Source: Raphanus sativus (taxonomy: Eukaryota > Streptophyta > Magnoliopsida > Brassicales > Brassicaceae). From it: a DNA stretch of 64,000 bases. The translations under genes and the position numbers were made by a program. A model generated the notes under the pieces. The model was not told the DNA's origin, searched no databases, and saw only the letters and a list, made by a program, of their open reading frames with translations. Below are positions 37,037-48,141 of this stretch, piece by piece (positions within the stretch are counted from its first letter, which is position 1; each line of letters opens with the position of its first letter). The stretch is taken from the NCBI RefSeq assembly GCF_000801105.2, contig NC_079512.1, positions 25,437,848 to 25,501,847 on the forward strand, given 5' to 3'.

Positions 37037-37379
37037 TATGAATGCAGCTACAGAGGGGATTGAAAGCAAACGGAGGTGTACGCAAAGAAGGTGGTTTAAT
37101 GGCATGCGAATAAATGTTGACTTGTGTAATAGATGTAATATATAAGTGATGCATGTTCTAGGCTTGGGTATGGGGATTTGGTTGTGCTCCGTATTATTAT
37201 CTTAAATAAAGCTTCCCCCTCTTTTTTATGTATGTTGACTCTTAGAGAATTTCCATTGTGTACAAGAACCATATGTTATATGTTATATGGTTGGTTGCTT
37301 GCATGGTTTTGGCAGGGTCAAGAACCATATGTTATATGGTTAATTTCATATAAAGCTGTAATATGATCCCGTTAGACGG

Positions 37380-39860
37380 CTATAATAGGTAAGGAATCAT
37401 TTTAACTAACCAAACCACTACTTGTTGAACATTTAACAAGTGTTTAGTTTTACAGACATGTTAGCTAGATATTTAACAACTCACTAATATATTACAACAA
37501 TTATACGGTTAATGAATACCTCAAATAGGATAAATGTATAGTTATCCGGTTAGATAAAATGTTATCCAGTTAGACTTGGTTTAGTATATAAGACATGTGT
37601 TTGGGTTTAGGTATTTTGGGTTGATATGATTAATGATTTCGGTTTGGGTTTAGGGTTTAGAATTAGTGAATTCGGTTTGTCAAATGCTAACATATAAACA
37701 ACCACAAAATATAAATGAATCATTAACCATAAACCCTAAACCCTAAACCCTAAACTCTAAACCCTAAACCCAAACCGAAATCATTAATTTTAAACCCTAA
37801 ACCCAAACCAAAATCACTGACTCTAAACCCTAAACCCAAACATTATTCCTAAACCCTAAACCCAAACCCACATCATTAATTCTAAACCCTAAACCCAAAC
37901 ATTAATTATAAACCCTAAACCCAAACCGAAATCATTAATTCTAAACCCTAAACCCAAACCGAAATAACAAACCCTAAACCCTAAACCCAAACCAAATCAT
38001 TAATTCTAAACCCTAAACCCAAACCGAAATAACAAACCCTAAACCCTAAACCCAAACCAAATCATTAATTCTAAACCCTAAACCCAAACCGAAATCACTA
38101 ATTCTAAACCATAAACCCAAACCGAAATCATTAATTCTAAACCATAAACCCAAACCGAGATCACTAATCCTAAACCCAAAATCCCTAAACCCAAACACAT
38201 GTCTTATATACTAAAACCAAGTCTAACGGGATAACATTTTATCTAACCGGATAACTCTGTGTTTATCCTATTTGAAGTATTCATTAACCGTCTAATTGTA
38301 GTCTGCAGAATATAAAATGTTATCTGGTTAGACTTGGTTTTAGTATATAAGACATGTGTTTGGGTTTAGAGATTTTGGGTTTAGGATTAATGAATGATTC
38401 TAAACCCTAATCCCAAACCGAAATCATTAATTCTAAACCCTAAACCCAAACCGAAATCATTAATTATTAATTCTAAACCCTAAACCCAAACCGAAATTAT
38501 TAATTCTGAATCCTAAACCCAAACGTTAATTATAAATCCTAAAGTCAAACCAAAATCATTAATTCTAAACCCAAACCGAAATCACAAATTCTAAACCCTA
38601 AACCCAAACCGAAATCATTAATTCTGAACCCTAAACCCAAATCGAAATTACTAACCCTAAACCCAAAATCCCTAAACCCAAACACATGCCTTATATACTA
38701 AAACCAAGTCTAACCGGATAACATTTTATATTCTGCAGACTACAATTAGGCGGTTAATGAATACTTCAAATAGGATATATACAGAGTTATCCGGTTAGAA
38801 AAAATGTTATCCCGTTAGACTTGGTTTTAGTATATAAGACATGTGTTTGGGTTTAGGGATTTTGGGTTTAGGATTAGTGATTTCGGTTTGGGTTTAGGGT
38901 TTAGAATTAATGATTTCGGTTTGGGTTTATGGTTTAGAATTAGTGATTTCGGTTTGGGTTTAGGGTTTAGAATTAATGATTTGGTTTGGGTTTAGGGTTT
39001 AGGGTTTGTGATTTCGGTTTGGGTTTAGGGTTTAGAATTAATGATTTCGGTTTGGGTTTAGGGTTTAGAATTTGGGATTTTGGTTTGGGTTTAGGGTTTA
39101 GAATTAATGATTTCGGTTTGGGTTTAGGGTTAATGTTTGGGTTTAGGGTTTATAATTAATGTTTGGGTTTAGGGTTTAGAGTTAGTGATTTTGGTTTGGA
39201 TTTAGGGTTTAGAATCATTCATTAATCCTAAACCCAAAATCCCTAAACCCAAACACATGTCTTATATACTAAAACCAAGTCTAACCGATAACATTTTATA
39301 TTCTGCAGACTACAATTAGACGGTTAATGAATACCTCAAATAGGATAAATACAGAATTATCCGGTTAGATAAAATGTTATCCAGTTAGACTTGGTTTTAG
39401 TTTATAAGACATGTGTTTGGGCTAGAAATTTTGGGTTAAAGATTAGTAATTTCGGTTTGGATTTAGGGTTGAGAATTAATGATTTCGGTTTGGGTTTAGG
39501 GTTTAGAATTAATGAATTCTGTTTGGGTTTAGAGTTTAGAATTAATGATTAATTTATCTTTTGTGGTGGTTTATATGTTAGTTTTTGACAAATCGAAATC
39601 ATTAATCATAAACCCTAAACCCAAACCAAAATCATTAATTTTAAATTCTAAACCCAAACCGAAATTATTAATTCTAAACCCTATACCCAAACCGAAATCA
39701 TTAATCATAAAAGAAATCACTAATTATAAACAGTGATCCCTAATAGACGGTTAATAAATTCTTTAACAAGAATAAATGAAATGTTATCCAGTTATTGATT
39801 AACCCATAACGAAATTGCTTATGCAATTAGCCTTGGGCTTAGTATATAAGATATGGTTTT
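37380..39860. repeat. Alternately inverted array of degenerate telomere-like repeats
   Basis: Units of about 33 bp are built on AAACCCTAAACCCAAACCG plus AAATCATTAATTCT. They run in CCCTAAA orientation over about 37,725-38,200 and 38,395-38,700, and in TTTAGGG orientation over about 38,850-39,220 and 39,420-39,545. The blocks are separated by a conserved boundary module (GGTTAATGAATAC, ATCCGGTTAGA, TTATCC, GTTAGACTTGGTTT, TATATAAGACATGTGTTTGGG). The module occurs in plus orientation near 37,510, 38,310, 38,770 and 39,330 and inverted near 38,170, 38,660 and 39,240. The result is a series of large palindromes inside the MULE, between its convergent genes. It is not a true telomere tract because exact TTTAGGG tandem runs are only two or three units long. 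Confidence 0.9.
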
Positions 39861-40132
39861 TAATTAATCTTTTGGATGGTTTATAGGTTAGGATTTGATA
39901 CATATACATAACAGAAATAATTGTTTGTTATTGTATAATACAAGTCACTTGGATATGAAAAACGAGAAATAGCCGCTAAGTTCTTGATTAATGAGTTAAT
40001 ATATAACATATCCAATGTCCTCTGGACATGAACAAAAGCGACCACACATAGAAATACTTGCAATAAGCAGACACATAAACCAAATTTTCTTACAATATTA
40101 AACAGTCCTGTCTCTGGATCTACAAAGAAAAG

Positions 40133-40658
40133 TCATTTGCCCTTGCGATTTTCAAGCACGCTTAAACGATGCATATTCCATAACAGTCGAGCAATGCCAT
40201 TGCCATTGTCACTTATACCATCTATTTCGCTTGATTCTCCCGTCGGATTACTTCTTGATTCATCGAGCTGATTGTCATGGGCAGTTGACCGACACTGAGC
40301 CAATTCCTGAGTTAACTCATCGATCAATTTCTTCTGCCGACGGATCTCGTCCCGGGCATCGATAAGGGCTTCCCTGGCCCAACCAACTACTTCTCTTTCA
40401 TCTAACCAACGAAAGAAGTTGCATCCGTTTCCCTCCTATTATAGTAACCTCATATAAAATTCTAGAGTCTCAAAATTCTATCAAACTAAACCAAATATAT
40501 TAAGTCGAGCAACGAACCTTGAAGCGAACACACCCGTAAAATCGTCTACCAGGGTTTTTGTCCGTCCAGGCTTGGTCGATCTTCGCAGGCAGGCCACATA
40601 AACACCTTGGCGCAACCGCCATCCCCTTACCCCGTGAAGAACTCGAACTTGAAGCCAT
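40133..40658 (-). CDS. GRF-type zinc-finger protein with coiled coil, MULE-associated
   Basis: A 147-residue protein in two exons (40658-40518 and 40435-40133). After a serine-rich start (MASSSSSSRGKG), a complete GRF zinc finger spans the splice site: CLCG, NPGRRFYGC, then GNGCNFFRW, with the C-C-C-C pattern and the Gly-Arg-Phe core. A short helical segment rich in E/R/K/L (about residues 60-90) is probably a coiled coil. Such GRF plus coiled-coil proteins are common in Brassicaceae transposons and may bind nucleic acid; their exact role is unknown. The gene lies next to the Ulp1-like gene on the same strand. Confidence 0.82.
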
Positions 40659-41014
40659 CTTTCTATATCTGGAAAAATACAGAAATGATCGACTCTAATC
40701 TCAATAAATGACTCATAAATAAAGGCAGAGGCCCAATGGGCCATCTCTATGTAAAGTATTTTCATTCTTTTGAGAATGTCAATGTTGGCGTAGCAGTCTA
40801 AAAAGAATGTTATCCCAGAAATGTTTCTACTCGATTCTAACAAAGTTTGACTCAAACACTAACTATAACGGAATGGAATATCTGTTTAACACAAGTTCAA
40901 ATCTCTAAAAACATAACATAGAGATCAAATGTCTTTAACAAGCAATCTTAATAGACAAACACGTACAAACATAAACACCCGAACATCAGAACATCCCTTC
41001 CCTCACAAATTCCC

Positions 41015-44000
41015 TCATATCTCTCCCAAGTGCTCTTCATAAACCATTACAGCAAGACGTTTGGTTTCATAAGCAAGCGCATCCGGCGTAATGCATTTGC
41101 AAACCTCGATGCCTGCGAAAGCATGAGCCTGCATCATTAGTACGGAGGTTACTCCTGAGTCAAGATGGCATCCATTCTGTGGGATAGATTTACATCGTTC
41201 AACTGGCAAAGGCTTCAAATCCCTAGCACTCAAAAGCCTACCCGCCTGCTTTAGGAGGTAAGGAAACATCTTAGACATTGGAGCAAGTTCCTTTGACATC
41301 ACGGCGTCGGTTCGAAGAGATGCATTGCAATCTAACACTAGCATTGTGTATGCGCTGCAGTCAACGCACACTCCAACCCAGTGATTCTTATCGAGGTTAA
41401 ATGGGAAATAGAAGCGGTCCACTCCAGATAAGGACGTCTGAAGATTCGAAAGGAACTCCATCAGTTGTTTGGAAAATACGTACTCCTCAGGAGATGAAGA
41501 ATTAGAGAACTTGGGATAGGTCTTCGACATTTGTGACACAAACTTGGTGTCCAGGAAAAGACAGCTCTTCGTTGTTTTTACCAATTGTTGGGACTGATAC
41601 ACAAACCAGGAGTGGTGCATAAGAGCGTCACACATCTGCATGTGAGTATTATGAACACATGAGTACTAACAAAGAATGATAGTATATGCATTCTGGAAGA
41701 GGAGTCTAAATGTGTTTCGCCAATTTACCTTTGTTGAAAGAGGTTTAAGTCTCGAAGACACATCAATGAGTTCTTTGCCGGAAACGTTGACACTCCCTAG
41801 GCAGACCATGCTGATGCAGGAAAGCAGTATATCGAAAGGGAAGTTAGACGGGCTAACAAATCTCTTACACTCTACGTATGTTGTAAACAATCTAAATATA
41901 ATATTAGATGTATATTGACATACCTATGCGGCTTCAGCTTCTCGACCAGTCTTGCAAACTTCGCTTCAAAGTCTGTGACTCCTCCACCACTGCAGGATGA
42001 CAATTGCTGCTGTCTGACACGGTTGAGCATACCCTTATCGCACTGATAATCGCCAACCAGTGTCCTAGATACTACAGCATGCCGCTTGCTTTTCCTTGCG
42101 GGCCGGAGAGGTTCGTTAACAGGGGATGGCGGGGGACCAAGTACAACCATAGAATCTGGTTCTTGAACTTTTTCAGTTTCCTGGTCTGTTACCATTTCCT
42201 CCTGCGAAAGCCCAAGTGAAAAGGAAGGTAGTGGGAATACTAACCAAGGCTCAAGATTCTGAAATGATGCAACAGATATTATGGAATATGAAAATTATTT
42301 CACCCTTACTATACAACAACACTTAAACTTACATCTGATGTGTCTGCGGTGTCTTCCGTCTCAACGTCCATATTGGCACTGTTACCCGTAATGCAATCGT
42401 TCGAGGTAGGAACCGTTGACTCTACTGTAATGGTGGGAAGACTCGGTGCATTGGAAAGAGGGTCGACCGAATGGTCTCCATTGTCTTTGTTGAGCTGTTG
42501 CCACAAAACGGGGGATAAATTTAAATTTAACCGTAGAAGCTGGTAGCCTAAAACATACTTACATTGTTGTTTTGGTTACTAAGCAGAGAAACGCTGGCAA
42601 TCACATCGTTGATGGTTTTGGATGCGTCATCTGATCGTTCCGGTATGGGTGGCCTGTTGAATGCTTCATTTGTATCCACAACCGGTACATGCGGACTTTT
42701 GAACGCTGGAGAGTTGTCATCGGCATGATGCAGAGAAGGACCGGACGACTGAGCAGTGATCTTAGCGACGTAGTCTAAAATCTCCTTAGTGTTACTTGTG
42801 ATGTGACTCATCATGGTTTCTTGAAAATCAGATAGTGTACGTTTGATCTCGTCAACCTTGTTCTCAACCCGGCTCAGTTCGGAAGTGAACTTCTCCCAAA
42901 CAAATGATTGTACCAATTCTGCTTCTCCGCTTTCTATGCCACCCTGTTGTGTATTTGCTTTTCTCTTCTTCCTCTTGCGAGCTAGCGCCTCAGCCTCAGC
43001 CTTTTCCCGCATAAGAGCAACGTCTGTCTTTGTGGCACCACCAAGAAACATCGTTCTGCGGAATTGTTTCCTTTCTCCAATATTCTTTATCATTCCTTCA
43101 ACTTTGGTGTCCCCTTCGTCGTCGGACCAACACACCTCAGGTTCATCATTTTCAAACCACTCGGGGGTCTGGATTATATTGGTGATACAGACCTGCATAT
43201 CCATGTACACCATCAGACATTTTATCAGCATGTTATTAAGGATGTCCTAGGTTAAAAATATGCTAGAGAATGTTAGCCGACCATCCTAAAAAGTATATAT
43301 ACAAGTTGTTAGTTAGCCGACTATCTTCGAAAGTATCCATACAAGTTGTTAGTAAGCCGACTATCTTAGAAAATATCCTTACAAGTTGTTAGTTATATAT
43401 CTATCTAATTCTTATAACTAAACTTACATTTGTGGAGGCGTCAAGGTTCCTGGCATGTCCCGTGTTGATACCAGTACTTCGGTTCTCTTCGCCATCTTCA
43501 CCGAAATCAATTTCAGAGTCGAGAGAGCAATCTTCGTGAACAACTTCAGTCAGAGCAGGTATAGCTTCCATCATGACTAACTGCAATGCTTGAACGAATC
43601 CAGGGAATGCAATTGTGTTCTGTGAGAGCGCTACCTCGTCCTTCTCCTTTATGCTACTTATAAGCATCTCAAATGATAGGCGACCCCAAGGATATGCGAA
43701 AAACTCATCAAGATCTTTTATCCTCTCCGCATGAACGGGCGAGATTTTCGGGTAGTGAGTTGTAGGAAGTATCACCGACGAGAGTAGAGCAAGACACGCA
43801 TATTTAACCCGTATCTCTTTGTCAGTGACTGTCTTACTCTTCAACATTTTAATGACAGAAGATACACTGACCTCTTTCAACATCCCAAACAGTGAATGCC
43901 AATATGGCTTCTCCGATATAAGATCCTTCATTATCTTTTTTGACGGTTTTGGGTACTTCCCACAGGGCAGACCAGTGACTATCGCAAACTCCCGTAATGA

Positions 44001-44303
44001 AAACCTGATTGGATCATCAGCAAAGAGGAACCATGCTTCGTACTTCTTCTTCACTTTAAGCTGCTTCGATATAAGAAACCGTCCTAGGCGACCAGAGTAA
44101 CTTGGTTTATCCGCGAGCTCGATAAACCTCCCGAATGATGACTTCCTAATAACCTCAATTTCATCTTCTTCCAACGCATCAAGGATAATGCTGATCCCAC
44201 CGGCTTTGTGATAAGGATTTACCCTGATCCCGACGGGCTCTTCACCGGCAGCGAACATTCTGTTCGGTAGGTCCATTACCTCTGTTGCTTCGTCTGATTC
44301 CAT
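41015..44303 (-). CDS. DUF1985 plus Ulp1-like (C48) protein of a KI-MULE; catalytic Cys replaced by Ser
   Basis: The long accessory gene of KI-type MULEs, resembling SUMO proteases of the Ulp1 family; its role in transposition is not known. Exons by eye: 44303-43428, 43192-42563, 42494-42333, 42201-41924, 41852-41729 and 41635-41015, giving 2,691 nt (896 residues), open throughout. The N-terminal DUF1985 domain (about 25-220) has FLISKQLKVKKKYEAWFLFADDPIRFS style sequence, here recognised by WFLFADDPIRFSLREFAI. The middle has a basic stretch (ARKRKKRKAN) and a coiled-coil-like segment. The C-terminal Ulp1 domain shows NKNHWVGVCVD (His), VLDCNAS (Asp) and PQNGCHLDSGV, where active enzymes have DCG. 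The nucleophile position is therefore Ser, with a Cys three residues before the Asp. I placed the 41,923-41,853 intron at 71 bp because the nearest acceptor would make it only 32 bp. Confidence 0.83.
43265..43400. repeat. Three-copy tandem repeat inside the first intron of the Ulp1-like gene
   Basis: Three units of about 42 bp share TTAGCCGACTATCTT and ATACAAGTTGTTAG, starting near 43272, 43312 and 43354. All lie within the intron between exons 1 and 2, so they do not affect the frame. Confidence 0.8.
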
Positions 44304-44603
44304 GGACACTACACCGAAGATAAGATATCGATTATAAAACTAACAAACTGCCCCAACAAAATTAATCTCTTAGATTTGGTAACACTCGTCACTAATCATA
44401 CCTGATTATTCAATTGTTTGGCGAGGAGAAGGATCAGATTAGAAATCGCAGTGAGAGAATAACTATTCTTCAAATTGTCAAAGTAGGGTTTGAGTTGAAA
44501 ATGGTCTACTCTGAAACGACGGAGAAAACGATATACACGGTAACCGGGAAGAGAGAGGAATCGATACTATCATATATTCTTCGGGTTTCGTAATGCAGAG
44601 GCC

Positions 44604-45181
44604 CAAAAGATATGATTTTTTTCTAATATTTGCACTCTTGTATTGAAATTCAATGACCGAAGCATGGTCTGCATGCTATATCGTAGGGGCTTTTCTAGTA
44701 GGGGTATTTCGGTATTATAGAAAAGTGAACAATGCCTAGACCCTACGAAAACCTACATTGCAAATTTAGACATAATTCTTGTATATGTGATGCAAATTCT
44801 CAAGAAAATTTTGTATTACGTAAAAAGGAAGAAACTTGGGCTTTCATTGATTCATCATCCCTCGTACAATTTAATGTCTAAAATCATATTTACATGGGCT
44901 GCATTTTACTTAGCCCAAACTATATATGGGGTCCGTCATGGGCTGATTCAAGAAAAAACATAGCAACCTATCTGAATTTCCGGCTTAACCGGTTTGATGT
45001 TTCGGTTTCTTTTTTTTCCAACAAATTCAGTCAAGCGTGATGATGTTGGAAACAAAATGTTTGTTGTTTGTATACTAAAAACAACAAAATAATATTGTTT
45101 CATTTAAATGTCTAGACATGGCTTCTCTTTGGTACATCTATACCTTTCTATTTCAATGCCATTTACATGTTTGATCTAATT
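44604..45181. other. Right flank of the MULE, intergenic
   Basis: No gene recognised. The MULE right end probably lies in or just before this stretch; no partner for a left end was found. Confidence 0.4.
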
Positions 45182-45190
45182 CATTTAATC

Positions 45191-45827
45191 TAGGTTGCAT
45201 GGAAGCTTCGTCGGACATCCGCTTCCCACTTCGGAATCGAAAGCTCGTGGAAGCTTTCGGAATCTCGCTTCCACTATGCTTCCAAAAATAGTTCTTTAAA
45301 AACACCTTGGAAACTTACGATTCTATTTTGGAATCACGTTCCCGTTTTAAAATGATACAATGTCATACGTAAATAAAAATATAAGAAATCTTGTTTTTGT
45401 TTTTATATAATAGTGAAATGTAAAATATAAATATACAAATATTAAAACTAATACTATAAATTATATTTATGCATTGGAAGTTTAGTAAAAATATATTGTA
45501 TATATTCAAATATACTGTGTTAATTATTTACAAAATATTAAAGTAATTAGTATAATAATATCTTATGAACTTGATTTATATATATTGTCACGGTTCTAAC
45601 ATAAAATCATTTAAAATTATTATAAATGAATAAATGTGTTATTTTAAATTTAAATTATATAATTTTTAGTCATATTTGTAGTATTTTATATTTTAATATA
45701 TATATATATATTTATAAATATATGCTTCTGAGACGTTTCCGCTTCCTAACTTTTTGAAAAATCTCGCTTGTACGCTTCCATACGATTTCCGCTTCCGCGA
45801 ATCCGCTTCGGTTTCCATGCAACATAG
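45191..45827. mobile_element. hAT-like MITE, 637 bp
   Basis: The inverted ends share GTTGCATGGAA and nearby CCGCTTCC phrases (left TAGGTTGCATGGAAGC; right end reversed CTATGTTGCATGGAAACC). It is flanked by CATTTAATC at 45182-45190 and 45828-45836, compatible with an 8-bp hAT duplication plus a chance base. The outer 150 bp on each side repeats GCTTCC/GGAAGC many times; the interior is AT-rich and non-coding. Confidence 0.8.
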
Positions 45828-46009
45828 CATTTAATCCACCTCTACCCATGTAACCTTTTTTTTTGGTAATCACATGTAACCTAACTTTATAAGCTATTTA
45901 ATTACATATTTATTGTGTATATATTCACAAAGCCTTTTTAATACAAAAGACTCCACTCCCCATCTATATATTTTTCCAAGATTATTGTTGGATAAACAGA
46001 TTCAGAATT

Positions 46010-46701
46010 AGGGGTGGGCATTTTACCCGATACCCGAACCCGTACCCGAACCCGACCGAAAAAACCCGAACCGAAACCGAACCGAAGTAGCAAAATACCC
46101 GAACGGGTGTTGAATTAGGAGAGATTGGATATCCGAACCCGAACGGATAATACCCGAATCCGAATGGATATCCGAAGATAACCGAACATATGTATACTTA
46201 GGTCTATATTCCTAGTTTACTTTTTAATTTTATTCAAAATGTTTATTTTTATTATGCACATAGTTCAAAATTAGATAATTTTCATATAATTGGAAAAAGG
46301 TAAACTTTTACTCACTTAAAATGCATGTCAAGATTTTTATTTCATGCATTAACAAAAATTACATCCAAAATTTAAAAATAATAATCAATTTATTATCTTT
46401 TGTTTGTAAAATGTTATCTTCAAATTTATTAATCATTCGATTATTAGAAAATAAAAAATTAGTTAAGTGAAATTTATATTTTTTAAATACAAAAAACTTG
46501 AGAAATGAAAAATTTAATAGTTTTTTCCAAAATCTAAATATCCGAAAATCCGACCCAAAATATCCGAACCCGAACTAAAAATACCCGAACCCGATCCGAA
46601 GTAAAGAAATACCCGAACGGGTATTACACTCCTATACCGAAATACCCGAAAATCCGAAATACCAGATCCGTACCCGAACAGGTACCCGAACGCCCACCCC
46701 T
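46010..46701. mobile_element. SimpleHAT-like MITE rich in ACCCGAA repeats
   Basis: Terminal inverted AGGGGTGGGC (46010-46019 and 46692-46701 reversed), flanked by the direct repeat ATTCAGAAT (46000-46008 and 46702-46710), fitting hAT 8-bp target duplication. Both subterminal regions carry many TACCCGAAC and CCGAACC units, a known feature of a common Brassicaceae hAT-type MITE. Confidence 0.82.
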
Positions 46702-46761
46702 ATTCAGAATAAACGACGGTTTACAGACCCGGCTATATTGTACCCCAACATGTTGTATGCA

Positions 46762-47592
46762 ATGTTTTGAAAATCGGACCGGACACCGATTCGGTGAAGC
46801 TACTGGTTGACTGATTAGACCGGTTCAACCAGTTGGACCGTGTTTTTTGTTTATATAAAAATGTATATAATTATATATTTATACTAAATAAATTTTACTT
46901 CTACATATAATATTTTTTCTATTCTTTTTTATTAACTCAAAATAAACAACAAACATAAATCTGATTGGCCCGTTTATTTAAGTTTGGGCCGTGGGTCCGT
47001 TTTAGTTTCTCTTTGAGCTGCTAGGGTTGTGGGCTTGTAGGCCTTTTCTTAGTGTAGCCCGTTGGCTTTTGGGCTTAGTATTGGATATTAGTGTAATTGG
47101 GCTTCAGCCGTTTGTTGGGTTTGGCCCGTTTATTTAATATAATCAATTGGCGGAAAAAAAATCTGATTACTATGTAAACTAAAAATTAAAGAAAAAAACA
47201 AATGATTTACAGCTACAACAATCATATTTATTTATTTTTACAACTAACATTTCAAATTTTAAGAATATGGTAAAATAAAAATAGTATATGAGAGTCAAAC
47301 ATGTATTTTTCACAATTTTTCATAGAAAAATAAAAAATCAATTAAATAGTGATAGTTGAACTCTAATTATAAAATATTAAATTTTAGCTAGTAATAATTA
47401 AAAACACTTAATTATATGTTATTTTTAAAAACCGGGTTTTAAAATTTAACCGGATCACCGGTTTTACCGTTTCAGCCGGTTTTACTGGTTTTTTATCAAA
47501 GCCTGGTTTTAAACCGAACCGAACTCGGCTTCTTGAGCGAGTCACGGTCGGACCGATTCGACCGGCCGGTCCGATCCGGTTTTCAAAACACT
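46762..47592. mobile_element. Foldback MITE with GTTTTGAAAAYCGG ends, interrupted by a retroposon
   Basis: The left end has ATGTTTTGAAAATCGGACCG and the right end, reversed, has AGTGTTTTGAAAACCGGATC. Subterminal CCGGTT/AACCGG phrases are frequent on both sides. The flanks GTTGTATGC and GTTGTTTGT are only a partial match, so the target duplication is uncertain. A 192-bp retroposon sits inside (46967-47158). Confidence 0.72.
46967..47158 (+). mobile_element. Nested 5'-truncated LINE or SINE-like retroposon, 192 bp
   Basis: Flanked by the perfect 10-bp repeat AAATCTGATT (46957-46966 and 47159-47168) and ending in an A-tract preceded by CAATTGGCGG, a typical Brassicaceae LINE tail. GGGCC/GGCCC motifs are frequent inside. 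No coding capacity. Confidence 0.8.
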
Positions 47593-47888
47593 GGTTGTTT
47601 GTAAACTAATATTGAATAATACTGATCCAATGTGCTGGATTAATCATTGTGTTGATTTTTACGGCGTGTATAAAAATATTACTTTATATTCTAGGTGTTT
47701 TTGCACGATCTAATAAAATAAACCGGATCAAGCACAATCAACAGCGATCAAAGAAATTAATACAATATTGTCTTTCATTATCGTGATTATCCACCTTTAT
47801 ATACATCGCATTTACAAGATATCCGTGAAAAGTAAATCTACATTGTAAACTGTATTATTTATTGACAACGAAAATCTATAACCAAAAA
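47593..47888. other. Intergenic spacer between MITEs
   Basis: AT-rich; nothing recognised. Confidence 0.5.
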
Positions 47889-48141
47889 CATCTCCAATGA
47901 AATTCTATTCATTGGAATTCTAAACTTGTATATATGCATATATATATTGTATATGCATAAATAATTATGGGGTCCATTATTTTGTGGAGAGACCCCATCC
48001 AAAAATTCTTAAATGTCTAATATATATATATATACATATATACAAGTTTAGAACTCTAATAAATAGATTACTTACGCGTATACAATATATACATATATAA
48101 GTTTAGAATTCCAATGAATAAAATCTCTATTGGAAGTGCTC
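47889..48141. mobile_element. Small MITE with about 55-bp inverted ends
   Basis: Arms 47889-47949 and 48082-48141 are inverted copies centred on TTCATTGGAATTCTAAACTT and TATATATTG. The interior has a second smaller palindrome with GGGGTC/GACCCC. Ends of the type ATCTCCAAT are common to Brassicaceae MITEs. No clear target duplication. Confidence 0.7.

Larger units (their letters stand above)
32700..44600. mobile_element. Large Mutator-like element of the KI/Ulp1 type (ends approximate)
   Basis: A plus-strand MURA-like transposase gene, a minus-strand GRF zinc-finger gene and a minus-strand DUF1985-Ulp1 gene face each other across a repeat array. That gene set is the known make-up of plant KI-MULEs (MULEs with an Ulp1-like protease), many of which lack clear terminal inverted repeats. 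I could not find paired ends or a 9-bp duplication, so the limits are set by the outermost gene leaders. All three genes read open after splicing by eye, which suggests recent insertion. It separates BTR1 from SIM. Confidence 0.78.

Noticed and set aside
37720..38200. A true interstitial telomere or chromosome-fusion scar
   Set aside because: Exact TTTAGGG/CCCTAAA tandems are only two or three units long. The real period is about 33 bp with a non-telomeric spacer, and orientation alternates within 2.4 kb inside a transposon.
37720..39545. CRISPR-like repeat-spacer array
   Set aside because: Repeats are degenerate, spacers are not unique, and the genome is a plant nucleus.
41892..41923. A 32-bp intron in the Ulp1-like gene using the nearest acceptor
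   Set aside because: Plant introns are rarely shorter than about 60 bp; an in-phase acceptor giving a 71-bp intron exists.
42843..43255. Plus-strand frames over the Ulp1-like gene and the 43819-44100 frame
   Set aside because: They overlap well-supported minus-strand exons and have no family resemblance.
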